In this document: piece after piece, positions 20,686-29,364 of the stretch
How positions within the stretch are numbered: the first letter of the stretch is position 1
Layout of the letters: each line of letters opens with the position of its first letter
Assembly (NCBI GenBank): GCA_006503475.1
Contig: RSEH01000146.1
Coordinates: 1-64,000, forward strand
Origin: Stentor roeselii
Taxonomy: Eukaryota; Ciliophora; Heterotrichea; Heterotrichida; Stentoridae
Length of the DNA stretch: 64,000 nucleotides
Reading direction: 5' to 3'
Made by a program: the position numbers and the translations under genes
The notes under the pieces: model-generated
What the model was told of the DNA's origin: nothing
Seen by the model: only the letters and a program-made list of their open reading frames with translations
Database searches by the model: none

Positions 20686-21855
20686 ATGAGTAATCAAACG
20701 AATCCATATGATTTAGAAAGCCTTCCTTCTCATTTTCTGAATTCTCCTCAGATACTTCCAGCTCTAAAATCATCGTATGTGATAATAGTAAACGAATTTC
20801 TCTCACAAGGTAAGTATTCAGAAGCTTTGAATTACCTTCAAGCGATTGAGAGTTCTCATTACCAAGATCAGTACTTTTCAGTGAAACTAGGACACTTATC
20901 ATTCAAATTAAAAAAATTCAGAGAATCTGAAACCTATTACTTAAAAGCCCTGAGTTACGGTAATAGTCAGCATATTGATGAAGTTTGGTTTGGACTTGGG
21001 CAGGTTTACTTCGCTATCAAGAGCTTCAAACAATGTATATCAGCATTCACCTCTTTATTAGTTATAAATCCTAACTTTGCCTACTCTAGTTTATGCTACC
21101 TAAAGCTCGGGATATCAAGTATAAAACTTAAAGACTTCGGCAACTCGTTAATATATTTAGAAAAATCACTAATCAAAAACGATCTATCACGAGAGCTCAA
21201 AGCTGAGGTATTTTGCCACATTGGAAGTGCCCAACTCGCAACAGGCAAAAATATGAACATTGAAAGAATCTTCAGTCAAGCTGCTGAATTTATCAGAAAT
21301 TTTCGCACTGGAATCTGCCTTGCTTGGAAACTTCTAGAAACAGACCTAAGAAAAGCTGTTCTTTTATGTGATAAGATGTGTAGAGAATGCGACAGAATTG
21401 AAGAAATTGCTGATTTTAAGTGTTTTAAGGCAGTGGCTTTGATGAAGCTCAATAATTTTGACAAAGCTAGAGAAATTTTACAGTTGTTGACGAGAAGATT
21501 TCCTTATAACTTGGTTTATGGCCAGTATTTGGCAATTGTTTGCATTAAAACTGGATTTGTCTTTGAAGCTGCCCAGATTTTAGAGTACTTGAAAATGATC
21601 TGGCCTTTTCAATTGAATGTACTGCTTAACTATTTCAGAGTCATGAAAAAGTTGTTGAGGAATGCTGAAATTGAAACGGTTAGAATGCAGATCATTGGGA
21701 TTTTAATGATTCATCAGTACTCTGAAAATGAAATTTTCAGGTTTATTGATGAGAATAATAGCGATCTTAAAGAGCCGATGTTTGTTTTAACTGATTTCCC
21801 ATCATCTGAGAGTCCTGATTACAATATTTTAGAAGATCATAACAGAATTATTTAG
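20686..21855 (+). CDS. TPR-repeat protein, 389 aa
   Basis: Built almost entirely of helical tetratricopeptide-type repeats, for example residues 35-50 (FLSQGKYSEALNYLQAI), 65-85 (LGHLSFKLKKFRESETYYLKAL), 98-130 (WFGLGQVYFAIKSFKQCISAF), 140-165 (YLKLGISSIKLKDFGNSLIYLEKSL) and a later set around 250-300 (ALMKLNNFDKAREILQLL). The spacing resembles the Ctr9/Cyc8-like superhelical TPR group, but no feature fixes the family. TPRs bind other proteins, so this is probably a scaffold. No signal peptide or membrane segment is visible. Confidence 0.75.
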   Translation: MSNQTNPYDLESLPSHFLNSPQILPALKSSYVIIVNEFLSQGKYSEALNYLQAIESSHYQDQYFSVKLGHLSFKLKKFRESETYYLKALSYGNSQHIDEVWFGLGQVYFAIKSFKQCISAFTSLLVINPNFAYSSLCYLKLGISSIKLKDFGNSLIYLEKSLIKNDLSRELKAEVFCHIGSAQLATGKNMNIERIFSQAAEFIRNFRTGICLAWKLLETDLRKAVLLCDKMCRECDRIEEIADFKCFKAVALMKLNNFDKAREILQLLTRRFPYNLVYGQYLAIVCIKTGFVFEAAQILEYLKMIWPFQLNVLLNYFRVMKKLLRNAEIETVRMQIIGILMIHQYSENEIFRFIDENNSDLKEPMFVLTDFPSSESPDYNILEDHNRII

Positions 21856-22333
21856 GATTTATTTAGTTTTAAAAGGAAAATTAATAAATGATATGCTGGT
21901 TTAAAAGTTTTCTAAGAGTAAAATTTCTAATAATGAAAACAAATTTTATCAAAAAATATTAAAAAGTGATGAATTTTTGAAGTAAAGGCTCTTTAACAAA
22001 AATTAATATGAAAACCCTTGACCAAATTAAGTGAACTTATATCCTAATAATAAAATTTAGTTTTCCTTCTTCACACTCTGAATTTCACCAGGTATAATCA
22101 TTAAAATGTTTCCCTAGTTATGAAAACAGATCTTCCATTTTCAAGCCAATTCCAAGCCAAAATTTACCCATCCTAAAAATCTTAACCAAAAAAATATTCC
22201 CAACTAAAAATCTAAACTAAAAACCATTCTAGCCCACAGATTCAATAATCACCTGAAAAATTTCAAATCAATTCAAAAATTCAAAATCCAATAAGAAACG
22301 CTTATAAGTGTCTTACACTAATTACTTATGAAT
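21856..22333. other. intergenic region between convergent genes
   Basis: The right half (about 22130-22280) is A/C-rich on the plus strand, a skew seen in several intergenic blocks of this window. No gene or RNA was seen. Confidence 0.6.
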
Positions 22334-22753
22334 TTAGCCAAGGAGTCTTCTCTTCTCATAGCTTCCCATCAGTTTAATTAGCGAGCACCAAACGAGTTCA
22401 GATTCTTCAGCAAAGCCGACAACAGCTTGAGCGTTAGGACTGACCTGTTCTTCAATTGAAATGCTTACGGAAAATACGCTGAAGATATCAGGTTGGAACT
22501 CCTGATTCACTTTAGAAGTCGCTCTGATCCAGTTCACTCCATCAAGACTGTAGTCAAAAGTCATCACGTTCACGTATTGGGCAAAGTCAAAAAATCCAGT
22601 CACTGTCACAATCGCCTGGTTCGGGTGAGAAGGCGATTCACTGAATTCCACTTCGACTATTCGGAAGTTGTTTTTTTCATCCACGCAGTGATCCCCTGAA
22701 ACTGCGAGAACTAGAAGAAGGGTGACCAGAGATGCTGATTTGATATTAGCCAT
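22334..22753 (-). CDS. small secreted protein, possibly ML-like, 139 aa
   Basis: Residues 1-20 form a signal peptide (SASLVTLLLVLAVSG). The mature part begins with a Cys (DHCVDE), then beta-rich segments (FRIVEVEF, QAIVTVTGFFDFA, NVMTFDYSLDGVNWI, FSVFSVSISIEEQ) and a second Cys in ELVWCSLIKL. The length, the paired Cys and the last strand loosely resemble lipid-binding ML (MD-2/NPC2-like) proteins, but the match is weak and another immunoglobulin-like fold is possible. It ends in KRRLLG. Likely secreted or in the endomembrane lumen. Confidence 0.65.
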   Translation of the reverse strand: MANIKSASLVTLLLVLAVSGDHCVDEKNNFRIVEVEFSESPSHPNQAIVTVTGFFDFAQYVNVMTFDYSLDGVNWIRATSKVNQEFQPDIFSVFSVSISIEEQVSPNAQAVVGFAEESELVWCSLIKLMGSYEKRRLLG

Positions 22754-22970
22754 AGTTATTATTAATCAAAACTTCCATCATTTGGCAAATGACAGAACGT
22801 TCTAAAGAAGGAAGAAATTCATATGCTCGTCAAAGAGATCGAGTATTGAGACCAGGAGGTTAGGTGAGGATTTTTTTCGATAGAATGATGTTTTTCTGGG
22901 ATTTTTTGAAGGTTTGGGGAAATTGGTTTAAATTTGAACCATATTTATTATAAGTCAAGTTTATTCCAAT

Positions 22971-23513
22971 TTATCTACCACCTACTTTTCTAACAGGTTC
23001 AATATAATCAAACTTCTCAATCGCCAAAGAATTTGCACTTTGGTCAATACCAGAGCCGACACTTTCAAAGAAGTCATCTCTAGAGACCTGGCTCTGATCT
23101 TCTTCAATATCCTCATTGATCGAGGTTTCAATTTCATCACTTCCCTGCTCCTGAGCAAAGACCCTTTCAATGATTTCAAACAACAAAGGTCTCTGTTTCC
23201 GACTTTCAGTCTGCAAAGCGGCGGCCAAAGTGTCAATATTTTCCTCAACATTATCCAAATGGGCTTCAGGCATAAAGACCGCGATAGTCATTTTCATATC
23301 AAACTGTTCAAAGAAGTCCTTCACCAAAGCACAGCAGATCTGTCCATGTTTCGTCTCGAATTCAGGAATGGAAGGTTTAGACATTTTACTATTGCCAGCT
23401 CTTAAATCCTTAACAGTCTCCCTGATCTTCCTTTCGAACTTTTCCCTTAAAACCTTCAACTCTCCTTTTTTTTCCAGGTCATTTTTGACTTTTTCCTGAA
23501 GATTTTTATTCAT
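22971..23513 (-). CDS. FOP/CEP20-family LisH protein
   Basis: A 180-residue protein. Residues 1-45 match the N-terminal helices of the FOP/FOR20 (CEP20) group (LQEKVKNDLEKKGELKVL), followed by a LisH-like dimerisation region (ICCALVKDFFEQFDMKMTIAVFMPEA). Members localise to basal bodies and centriolar satellites and are needed for basal-body docking in ciliates. The C-terminal 60 residues are acidic, then end in VRKVGGR. It is 15 bp downstream of the MORN gene in a same-strand row that includes EB1, a known partner of human FOP. Confidence 0.75.
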   Translation of the reverse strand: MNKNLQEKVKNDLEKKGELKVLREKFERKIRETVKDLRAGNSKMSKPSIPEFETKHGQICCALVKDFFEQFDMKMTIAVFMPEAHLDNVEENIDTLAAALQTESRKQRPLLFEIIERVFAQEQGSDEIETSINEDIEEDQSQVSRDDFFESVGSGIDQSANSLAIEKFDYIEPVRKVGGR

Positions 23514-23528
23514 TTTTATTACTTTACA

Positions 23529-24455
23529 TTAAGTGTCAAGCCACCTGACGCGCTCACCATTGCGCCACTCTCCCTTCTTGGCAGTGGTGGAAGAGACACT
23601 CATACTTCCGATGCCATGACGTTTGCCTTCCTTCCACCCGCCTTCATACATTTTTCCATCGGGCCAGACGAGTTTTCCATATCCATGTCTGAAGTCATTG
23701 ACGAAGTCGCCAGTGTAAGTCCTTCCGTTAGGCCACTTGAAGACTCCCTTGCCGTTCATTTTATTATTGACGAACTGTCCTTCATACCTTCTTCCATCAC
23801 TCCACTCATAAACCCCTTTGCCGTGAAGTACATTATTCAAGAACTCTCCTTCATAAACACTCTTGTCACTCCACCAGAAGGTCCCCTTGCCACTTTTGAC
23901 TCCGTTTTTGTAGTCTCCAATATATTCAGAGCCGTCAGGCCACACTTCTTTGCCGGTGCCTTCCTGCTTCGAGTTCGCCCAATTGCCTTCGTACTGAGCT
24001 CCGCTGATACTTATCAGAAGGCCTTTGCCATCGAGTTTTCCGTTGTAGAAGTCTCCTGAGAAGTAGTCCCCATTAGAAAAAATCATCCTTCCACGGCCAG
24101 TGAGCATGCCCGACTCCCAATGGGCTTCGATGAGGCTTCCGTCTTTCAACATCTCGAAGCCTCTGCCGTGAGGAAGGCCTTCGTCGACTTCGCCGATGTA
24201 GAGGCCGTCTTCAAGTTTGACTTCTTCCCAGCTGACGATTTCTTCTTCTTTTCTTGCGTAGACAAAAGGAGGCAGTGAGTCCCAGACAGCTTTCGCTGAA
24301 ATTGCCAGGTCTTCTCGATGCTCCGGGATGAGATCAGCAAACTTTTTGCTTGGCTGGGCGGGTTGGTTGGTTTCTGTTTGTTGCTCTTGCACTGGGAGGT
24401 CGACTGGGACTGTGTGGTCTTCTTCTTGTGTGCATTTGCAGTTGGTGATTCCCAT
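23529..24455 (-). CDS. MORN-repeat protein with N-terminal acylation signal
   Basis: A 308-residue protein. MGITNCKC at the start fits myristoylation at Gly2 and palmitoylation at Cys6/Cys8. A linker rich in Gln and Pro follows, then about eight MORN repeats from residue 80 to the end (for example DGLYIGEVDEGLPHGRGFE, YEGEFLNNVLHGKGVYEW, YTGDFVNDFRHGYGKLVW). MORN repeats in protists organise membrane-cytoskeleton junctions. It sits between CEP20 and EB1 genes, so a basal-body or cortical role is plausible, though not shown by the sequence. Confidence 0.85.
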   Translation of the reverse strand: MGITNCKCTQEEDHTVPVDLPVQEQQTETNQPAQPSKKFADLIPEHREDLAISAKAVWDSLPPFVYARKEEEIVSWEEVKLEDGLYIGEVDEGLPHGRGFEMLKDGSLIEAHWESGMLTGRGRMIFSNGDYFSGDFYNGKLDGKGLLISISGAQYEGNWANSKQEGTGKEVWPDGSEYIGDYKNGVKSGKGTFWWSDKSVYEGEFLNNVLHGKGVYEWSDGRRYEGQFVNNKMNGKGVFKWPNGRTYTGDFVNDFRHGYGKLVWPDGKMYEGGWKEGKRHGIGSMSVSSTTAKKGEWRNGERVRWLDT

Positions 24456-24532
24456 TGACTAAACTATTTAAAGTGGATTGAGGAAGTGATAAGAAAATGA
24501 CTCGTTATTCAAATTTTCTAATTAGTTCTAAG

Positions 24533-25294
24533 TTAACTGTTTGGCGAAACCAAGACAGTGCCGTCGTCGTTCACTGTGACTTGCTCGTCGTCTGTGGCGA
24601 ATAAAATCTTTTGGATCTCGACAATCACAGCGTTGCCCTGACCTTCGAAGTGGTCGCAAAAGAGCTCGATGGACCTGAGCTTGCCGAAGTAAAAGTCTCT
24701 TTCTTTCTCTAAAGTGTCGCAGTTCATCCGTAGCTCTGCGATTTGTTTGTCGTTTCCTTCAGTTGAACTTGCTGCTTTTTTTACTCCTTTAGGAGCTGCT
24801 GCCATTTTGCTTGGAGCGGCTCGCTCTGCTGGCTTAGGCTGAGCTGCTCGCTGGTCTGAAGGCTTTCTTTCGCCTGCGTCCCAAGGGGTTTTGGCACCTT
24901 TCCGCTTTTCTAGGGCTGGGTAGTCAGCTCCTCCTCGACAGTTCAGGTCGAAAAATCTTTTAAACCACTGAAAGAATTCTAGGTTATCCTGATACTTCGC
25001 CTTGATGAGCTTCTCTACTTCTATATGTTTATGGACCTGTTGTCTATCAAAGGCCTGCTGAAGAAGTTTATAGTTAGCAACAAACTCATGCTCGAACTTG
25101 GCTCCCCAATTAACTTTGCTTAACGCTATGCACCCAGGGTACATGACGTCCATAATTTGACAGTACGCAGCTCCTGAGGCCATTTGCTCGACTTTCGTGA
25201 TGCTAAGACAAAGAAGGTTATTGACCCATCCGATCAGCTCTGATTTAGGCACGAAGAAGGCGCCGTCCATCATGCCGAAGTTTTCGTTCGCCAT
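24533..25294 (-). CDS. EB1-family microtubule plus-end binding protein
   Basis: A 253-residue protein. An N-terminal calponin-homology domain (residues about 12-118) carries the EB1 pattern: LIGWVNNLLCLSITKVEQMA, GAAYCQIMDVMYPG, KVNWGAKFEHEFVANYKLLQ, NLEFFQWFKRFFD. An Ala/Pro/Lys linker follows, then the coiled-coil EB homology domain (IAELRMNCDTLEKERDFYF, GKLRSIELFCDHFEGQGN). It tracks growing microtubule ends and recruits partners. The tail ends in VSPNS and lacks the C-terminal EEY/F that binds CAP-Gly domains in animal EB1. It lies 18 bp downstream of the CHIP-like gene. Confidence 0.92.
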   Translation of the reverse strand: MANENFGMMDGAFFVPKSELIGWVNNLLCLSITKVEQMASGAAYCQIMDVMYPGCIALSKVNWGAKFEHEFVANYKLLQQAFDRQQVHKHIEVEKLIKAKYQDNLEFFQWFKRFFDLNCRGGADYPALEKRKGAKTPWDAGERKPSDQRAAQPKPAERAAPSKMAAAPKGVKKAASSTEGNDKQIAELRMNCDTLEKERDFYFGKLRSIELFCDHFEGQGNAVIVEIQKILFATDDEQVTVNDDGTVLVSPNS

Positions 25295-25312
25295 TAAATA
25301 TTATAGTTTAAA

Positions 25313-26134
25313 TTAGACTTCCACGTCAAGAGAAGTGATTGGATTTTCTGAGTACACTGCCCATGGACTGGTCTTTTTCAGCCATTTGACAGCTTTTCTT
25401 ACTGCTAAATTGTTGAAGATCTGGAAAGGGTTCACCGCTTGCCTTGTGATAGGATCAGTGACTCCCATTTTAGAAAAGTGGGATTTTAGTGACTCTTCAT
25501 CGAAGGTGTTTCCAAAGCATGTTATGAGAGGGTCGGAAAAGAGTTCTAATGTGATTGGACAGAAAAAAGCCTCTGATATGGGAAGCAGGGGTTTTTCATT
25601 CAGGTACTTCGAGAACATTTTTTTGTACTTTTCACTTTTTATTGAGTTTTTGTAGTGGTTTTTAAGTCTTGATATTTTGTAGTTGAACATCTCAGATTTT
25701 TTCAAGAAAATCAAGGTTTTTATCTTCTTTTTTACAGCTTTGCAGACAGGTTTGTATTCTTCTTGCTTAAGAGCAACTGCTCGGTCATAAAGAGAGTTAC
25801 AAGATTCAAGTGCTTTGATGACATTAGCTAAATCCAGGCTTTGTCTTGAAACATTTGCAAGACTTCTAATAAACAAAAGATGAGCTTTCAAGTTGTTTTC
25901 ATCAAGTTCCACAGAATTTTTCGAGTCTTTTAAAGAGTTGTGAAAGTCCTTCAACAAATAATAACAACGAGCTCGATTCGAGAACAAAACCGAGGTATTC
26001 GGTGAAATTCTAATAGCAGCAGAGTAATACTGAATAGCATTCGAGTACTCCCTTGCCATAAAAGCTGTATTTCCCTTCGCCTTTAGTGTTTCAGCGTCTT
26101 CCACATCCTTAAAAACTTTCCTAATCCTAGACAT
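25313..26134 (-). CDS. CHIP-like TPR/U-box E3 ubiquitin ligase (STUB1 family)
   Basis: A 273-residue protein with the CHIP layout. Three TPR repeats at residues about 14-115 (LKAKGNTAFMAREYSNAIQY, VLFSNRARCYYLLKDFHNSL) bind the C-termini of Hsp70/Hsp90. A charged helical middle is followed by a U-box at about 190-262 (PISEAFFCPITLELFSDP, TRQAVNPFQIFNNLAVRKAV) that recruits an E2 enzyme. The role is ubiquitination of chaperone-bound clients in the cytosol. The TPR clamp residues look conserved (KxxGN...N). It is the first gene of a tight minus-strand row. Confidence 0.88.
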   Translation of the reverse strand: MSRIRKVFKDVEDAETLKAKGNTAFMAREYSNAIQYYSAAIRISPNTSVLFSNRARCYYLLKDFHNSLKDSKNSVELDENNLKAHLLFIRSLANVSRQSLDLANVIKALESCNSLYDRAVALKQEEYKPVCKAVKKKIKTLIFLKKSEMFNYKISRLKNHYKNSIKSEKYKKMFSKYLNEKPLLPISEAFFCPITLELFSDPLITCFGNTFDEESLKSHFSKMGVTDPITRQAVNPFQIFNNLAVRKAVKWLKKTSPWAVYSENPITSLDVEV

Positions 26135-26228
26135 GAGTCAATAATTATCATTAACTTCTACATCTTCGGCAATATGTCCTAATTCTCCCCCGATACTTGA
26201 AATCTGTCTTCAGAAATATTATTTAACT

Positions 26229-26465
26229 TTAAAGGTTCTGACATGAACCCAGCAACTCTTCAATGTCGCTCAACACTAAAGGGTGAGAGTCGATCAGGTC
26301 TTGAGTCGTGTTGTGAGGAGCCATCGGAGGCAACCCATATCTTGAATCATCAGAAATCTCCAGATTTGACTTCAAACTCTTGCATAACTTTGAAAGGCCC
26401 CCGCTCTTAGAATTTCTCCTTGGATGGCGTGGGGAGGCCTGTGAAACACTTGAAATTTTTTTCAT
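26229..26465 (-). CDS. hypothetical small protein, 78 aa
   Basis: A short open frame starting MKKISSVSQ. The first 35 residues are basic and Ser/Arg-rich; the second half is acidic (DLIDSHPLVLSDIEELL). No family recognised. Support is only the clean frame and the position 94 bp from the CHIP-like start. Confidence 0.45.
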   Translation of the reverse strand: MKKISSVSQASPRHPRRNSKSGGLSKLCKSLKSNLEISDDSRYGLPPMAPHNTTQDLIDSHPLVLSDIEELLGSCQNL

Positions 26466-26619
26466 CTACTGCTCTAACTAACAAATTTTCTATTATATTA
26501 GCCATAACTTAGATCTGATCAAATTGAATTTAGCTTGATAGGGAGAAAATGGAATTTAAATTAGAACTTTTGAGGGATTTGGATGTGAAAGTTTTAAGGG
26601 GTTGTGGAAGTGGAGTTTT

Positions 26620-26647
26620 GGGGAATCGGGGAATTGGGGAATTGGGG
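26620..26647 (+). repeat. G-quadruplex motif, four GGGG tracts
   Basis: Four GGGG tracts at 26620, 26628, 26636 and 26644, each separated by exactly four bases (AATC, AATT, AATT). This regular G4-N4 pattern is striking in an AT-rich genome and could fold into a four-layer G-quadruplex. Confidence 0.8.
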
Positions 26648-26767
26648 AATTTGGATGGGTTTTGATGTTTTGGGTTTTTAGGATGGATTTGGTGAGCTTG
26701 GGGTTCGTGAGGGTTCAGGAGTTTAAAGTTTTGGACTTTTTGTGAAAACATGATGTAAAATTTTTTT

Positions 26768-26933
26768 GATTAAAAGGTTTAGTTGGGTGTTATTTTGATT
26801 GTATGACACTTGGATTGTGTCATAGATCAGTTTAGTAGCTTGGTTTAAAATTTTGGATTAAAATGTTTAGGTGGGTTTATTATGATTGTATGACACTTGG
26901 ATTGTGTCATAGATCAGGTTTAGTAGCTTGGTT
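26768..26933. repeat. two-copy 87-nt tandem repeat with hairpin
   Basis: Two direct copies with an 87-nt period. Each holds an inverted repeat ATGACAC-TTGGATT-GTGTCAT (26803-26823 and 26890-26910). An outer TGAT/ATCA pair extends the stem across a small internal loop. The hairpins are identical while the flanks have diverged. Confidence 0.8.
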
Positions 26934-27088
26934 TTGATTTCTTACTTAATTAAAATCCTAATTAATATTCTTTGCTATAATTTTATTAAAATTTCAAGGT
27001 TTATTAGAGCTGGTGATTTGATAAATAATGAAATTTTACGCCATACTTATGAAGGTTTTAAATAAATGTGATTAAATAAATTCTTTGC

Positions 27089-27526
27089 CTAATAATTCGG
27101 AATGTTAATTTTTTCATCATTTTCGTGAAGTCCTGCTGAATCCACCTTATAAATGCTACCCTTAATACATTCACAATTGCTAAAAACCCAGATCTCAAGC
27201 TGTTCAAGATACCTGCCAACAAATCTAACAAACCCTTCAACCTTTCCCGCTTTCCTTCTATCCAAATTCTGAATCTGATCTAAAATTTCAGTAACTCTCT
27301 GCAATTTATCCATAAAATCCCTTTCAAATCTTCTACAATTTTCAACCAAACCAAAATTCTCAACCCTTAAACTTTTTTCAATAATTTTCCTTAATCTCCA
27401 AATGACTCCAGTGATCCTAAGCAACAAAGAGCAAGTTTTCCTTTCAAAGCCATGAAAAATTTCCAACTTGTCCTTATCAAAATCCCTTCTTTTGCCGAGT
27501 CTCTTCGCATTAAATCCACATCCCAT
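27089..27526 (-). CDS. hypothetical acylated helical protein, 145 aa
   Basis: The ATG at 27526 gives MGCGFNAKRLGKRRD: Gly2 and Cys3 fit dual acylation, followed by a basic patch that would favour the inner membrane face. The rest is predicted helical (LLLRITGVIWRLRKIIEKSL, DRDFM-like and FVRFVGRYLEQLEIWVF). No family recognised. It is divergent from the guanylate kinase gene, with 65 bp between starts. Confidence 0.6.
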   Translation of the reverse strand: MGCGFNAKRLGKRRDFDKDKLEIFHGFERKTCSLLLRITGVIWRLRKIIEKSLRVENFGLVENCRRFERDFMDKLQRVTEILDQIQNLDRRKAGKVEGFVRFVGRYLEQLEIWVFSNCECIKGSIYKVDSAGLHENDEKINIPNY

Positions 27527-27591
27527 GAATAGCAATCTTCAATCGTATCCAAAAAAATCCCATCAACCCAAAACTTTTCAATAAAAAAACG

Positions 27592-28965
27592 ATGGATTTC
27601 GACTCAAAAGAAAACTCGATCATCACAGTTCGAACAGAAGAGCTGAAAGACCAGCACAGTAAATATCTCGAAAAACATCCAGAACTTCAACAACTTTTAA
27701 ACGATTTCGTTTCTGAAGTCCTTCTGGACAAGCCAGAAGATCCAATCACCTTCGCACGTGAGTACTTCTCCAAGTTCAACCCTAATCCAGTTCCAAACTA
27801 TCCTCTGGCGATTTTAGGACCAGCAGGTGTAGGTCGTCGAACTTTTCTCGCAAAGCTCTTCAGAAAGTTTCCGAACATCTTCGAAGTGCCTCGAATGACG
27901 TCGACTTCTGCTTCACAAAGAGACTGCGAGATTATTTCAAAAGAAGAATTTCTATCCTTGATCGAATCCAAGCAGTTGATTCACTACGTTCAAGAAGAAG
28001 ACCATTTCACCGGCATTCGCTTGAGCAACGTGCAGTCAATTTTTGAATCTGACAAAATTTCTCTTCTTTTGATCAACGTCGACAGCGCCATTCGCCTGTT
28101 CAACGAAAGATTCGAGTTCAACCGGCTGCTGATCAAGCCGAAGAACATGAAGCAGCTTGAAGACCGTCTCCGCGAACGAGGGGTCAACGACGACAACGTC
28201 TTGCGAGTGAGACTGCGAGCGGCTCTCGCTGAAATCGAACTTGCCCAGAAGCAGACGCGGATATTTAAAGACTTTGTGATAAACGACCAGGTAGAAGAGG
28301 CCTTTCAAGACCTGCTTCACATCATTTACAGGTGTTACGAGCGCCTAAGGCCTGAGAACTTCCGAAAGTACTACCCACAGCCTTCTAATAACAACCCACT
28401 TGTACTGGTTGGTCCTTCAGGTGTCGGAAAAAGCACCTTGATTCAAGCGTTGATGGAAAAATACCCTGGCGAGTTTGAATTCTCGATTTCAAGCACCACG
28501 AGACTGCCGAGAGTCGGTGAAAGTCATGGAGTTCATTATTATTTCATCACTCGTGAAGAGTTTATGAGGAAAATAGAGGAAGGAGAGTTTGTAGAGCATT
28601 GCGAGGTGCATAATAACTTGTATGGAACTAGTCGAACTGCTGTCAGGAATATTTTTGAAAAAGGTAAAATTTGCTTACTTGATATTGATGTTCAGGGTGT
28701 TATGAAACTTGTTAATACTGGAATGGAATTCAATCGCATCTTTGTTAGACCTAAAGATGTCGAAACCTTGGAACAGAGGCTTAGGGGAAGGGCTACTGAC
28801 TCTGAGGAAGTCATTAGGAATAGAGTCAAAAATGCAAGTAAGGAAATGAATCTAGCTGAAAAGTATAGAGATATTTTCAAGAATGTTATTGTGAATGATG
28901 ACTTGGAAGCCGCCAAAGGTGATATTCTTCGGTTTGTTAGGGAGTTCTATCCTAGATTTGGTTAG
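27592..28965 (+). CDS. RIIa domain + degenerate guanylate kinase + guanylate kinase
   Basis: A 457-residue protein with three parts. Residues about 23-63 resemble the RIIa docking/dimerisation domain (LQQLLNDFVSEVLLDKPEDP, then FAREYFSKFN). Residues 72-255 form a guanylate-kinase-like domain whose P-loop reads GPAGVGRRT, with Arg in place of the Lys needed for ATP, and which lacks the GMP-binding TTRxPRxGE motif. Residues 268-457 form a complete guanylate kinase: GPSGVGKST, STTRLPRVGESHGVHYYF, EFVEHCEVHNNLYGTS, LLDIDVQGV. The active half should convert GMP and ATP to GDP and ADP. RIIa domains bind amphipathic helices of anchoring proteins, often in cilia, so this may place GDP production in the axoneme (inference). 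Confidence 0.85.
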   Translation: MDFDSKENSIITVRTEELKDQHSKYLEKHPELQQLLNDFVSEVLLDKPEDPITFAREYFSKFNPNPVPNYPLAILGPAGVGRRTFLAKLFRKFPNIFEVPRMTSTSASQRDCEIISKEEFLSLIESKQLIHYVQEEDHFTGIRLSNVQSIFESDKISLLLINVDSAIRLFNERFEFNRLLIKPKNMKQLEDRLRERGVNDDNVLRVRLRAALAEIELAQKQTRIFKDFVINDQVEEAFQDLLHIIYRCYERLRPENFRKYYPQPSNNNPLVLVGPSGVGKSTLIQALMEKYPGEFEFSISSTTRLPRVGESHGVHYYFITREEFMRKIEEGEFVEHCEVHNNLYGTSRTAVRNIFEKGKICLLDIDVQGVMKLVNTGMEFNRIFVRPKDVETLEQRLRGRATDSEEVIRNRVKNASKEMNLAEKYRDIFKNVIVNDDLEAAKGDILRFVREFYPRFG

Positions 28966-29100
28966 TTAGTAGAAATGATTATCTGGAATTTTTGGATGGA
29001 GTGAAGGGAACTTCAATTATCTGCTGGATTTAGGATTATCGGGTGGGTATTAGATTCTCCTAAGGTGATTATTCATTGTAATGGCTCTAACAAAGTTAGA

Positions 29101-29364
29101 TTATTTTCCTAAACTAGGGCCGTATCCATCTCGGATACATTTTTGAGCTCTAATGAGTTCGTATTTTCTCCGGTGCTGGTCAAGTTTTTTCTGACTAGAA
29201 AAAAGTTTAAAGCAATTTTGACAGCTGATAATTTTAGTCGGACTGATGACTTCAGGAGCTGAGTTTGTCTCGGTTTCAACTAGTTCAATTACTGAGCACT
29301 CTGAAGTGACTTCAGCGGCCAAGCTAGTTTGTATGGTGATGCTGTAAGAAAAGCTGGATTTCAT
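29101..29364 (-). CDS. small zinc-finger-like protein, 87 aa
   Basis: The C-terminal half has CQNCFKLFSSQKKLDQHRRKY: C48-x2-C51-x12-H64, the first three ligands of a C2H2 finger. The second His is missing; Cys76 (RAQKC) may serve as a C2HC ligand. The first 45 residues are acidic and Ser/Thr-rich. The start lies in TAATAAATG-like context (GTAATAAATG). No further family is assignable. Confidence 0.6.
   Translation of the reverse strand: MKSSFSYSITIQTSLAAEVTSECSVIELVETETNSAPEVISPTKIISCQNCFKLFSSQKKLDQHRRKYELIRAQKCIRDGYGPSLGK

Larger units (their letters stand above)
26466..27088. other. structured non-coding block
   Basis: It lies between two minus-strand genes. From 26520 to 26770 the plus strand is G-rich with a G-quadruplex motif; from 26768 to 26933 there is a tandem hairpin repeat. 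The open frame at 26530-26751 (-) is a low-complexity by-product of the G-rich run. Confidence 0.65.

Noticed and set aside
26530-26751. Minus-strand open frame rich in Pro, Lys, Asn and Phe
   Set aside because: It is the translation of the C-rich strand of the G-quadruplex run; repetitive and without the usual start context.
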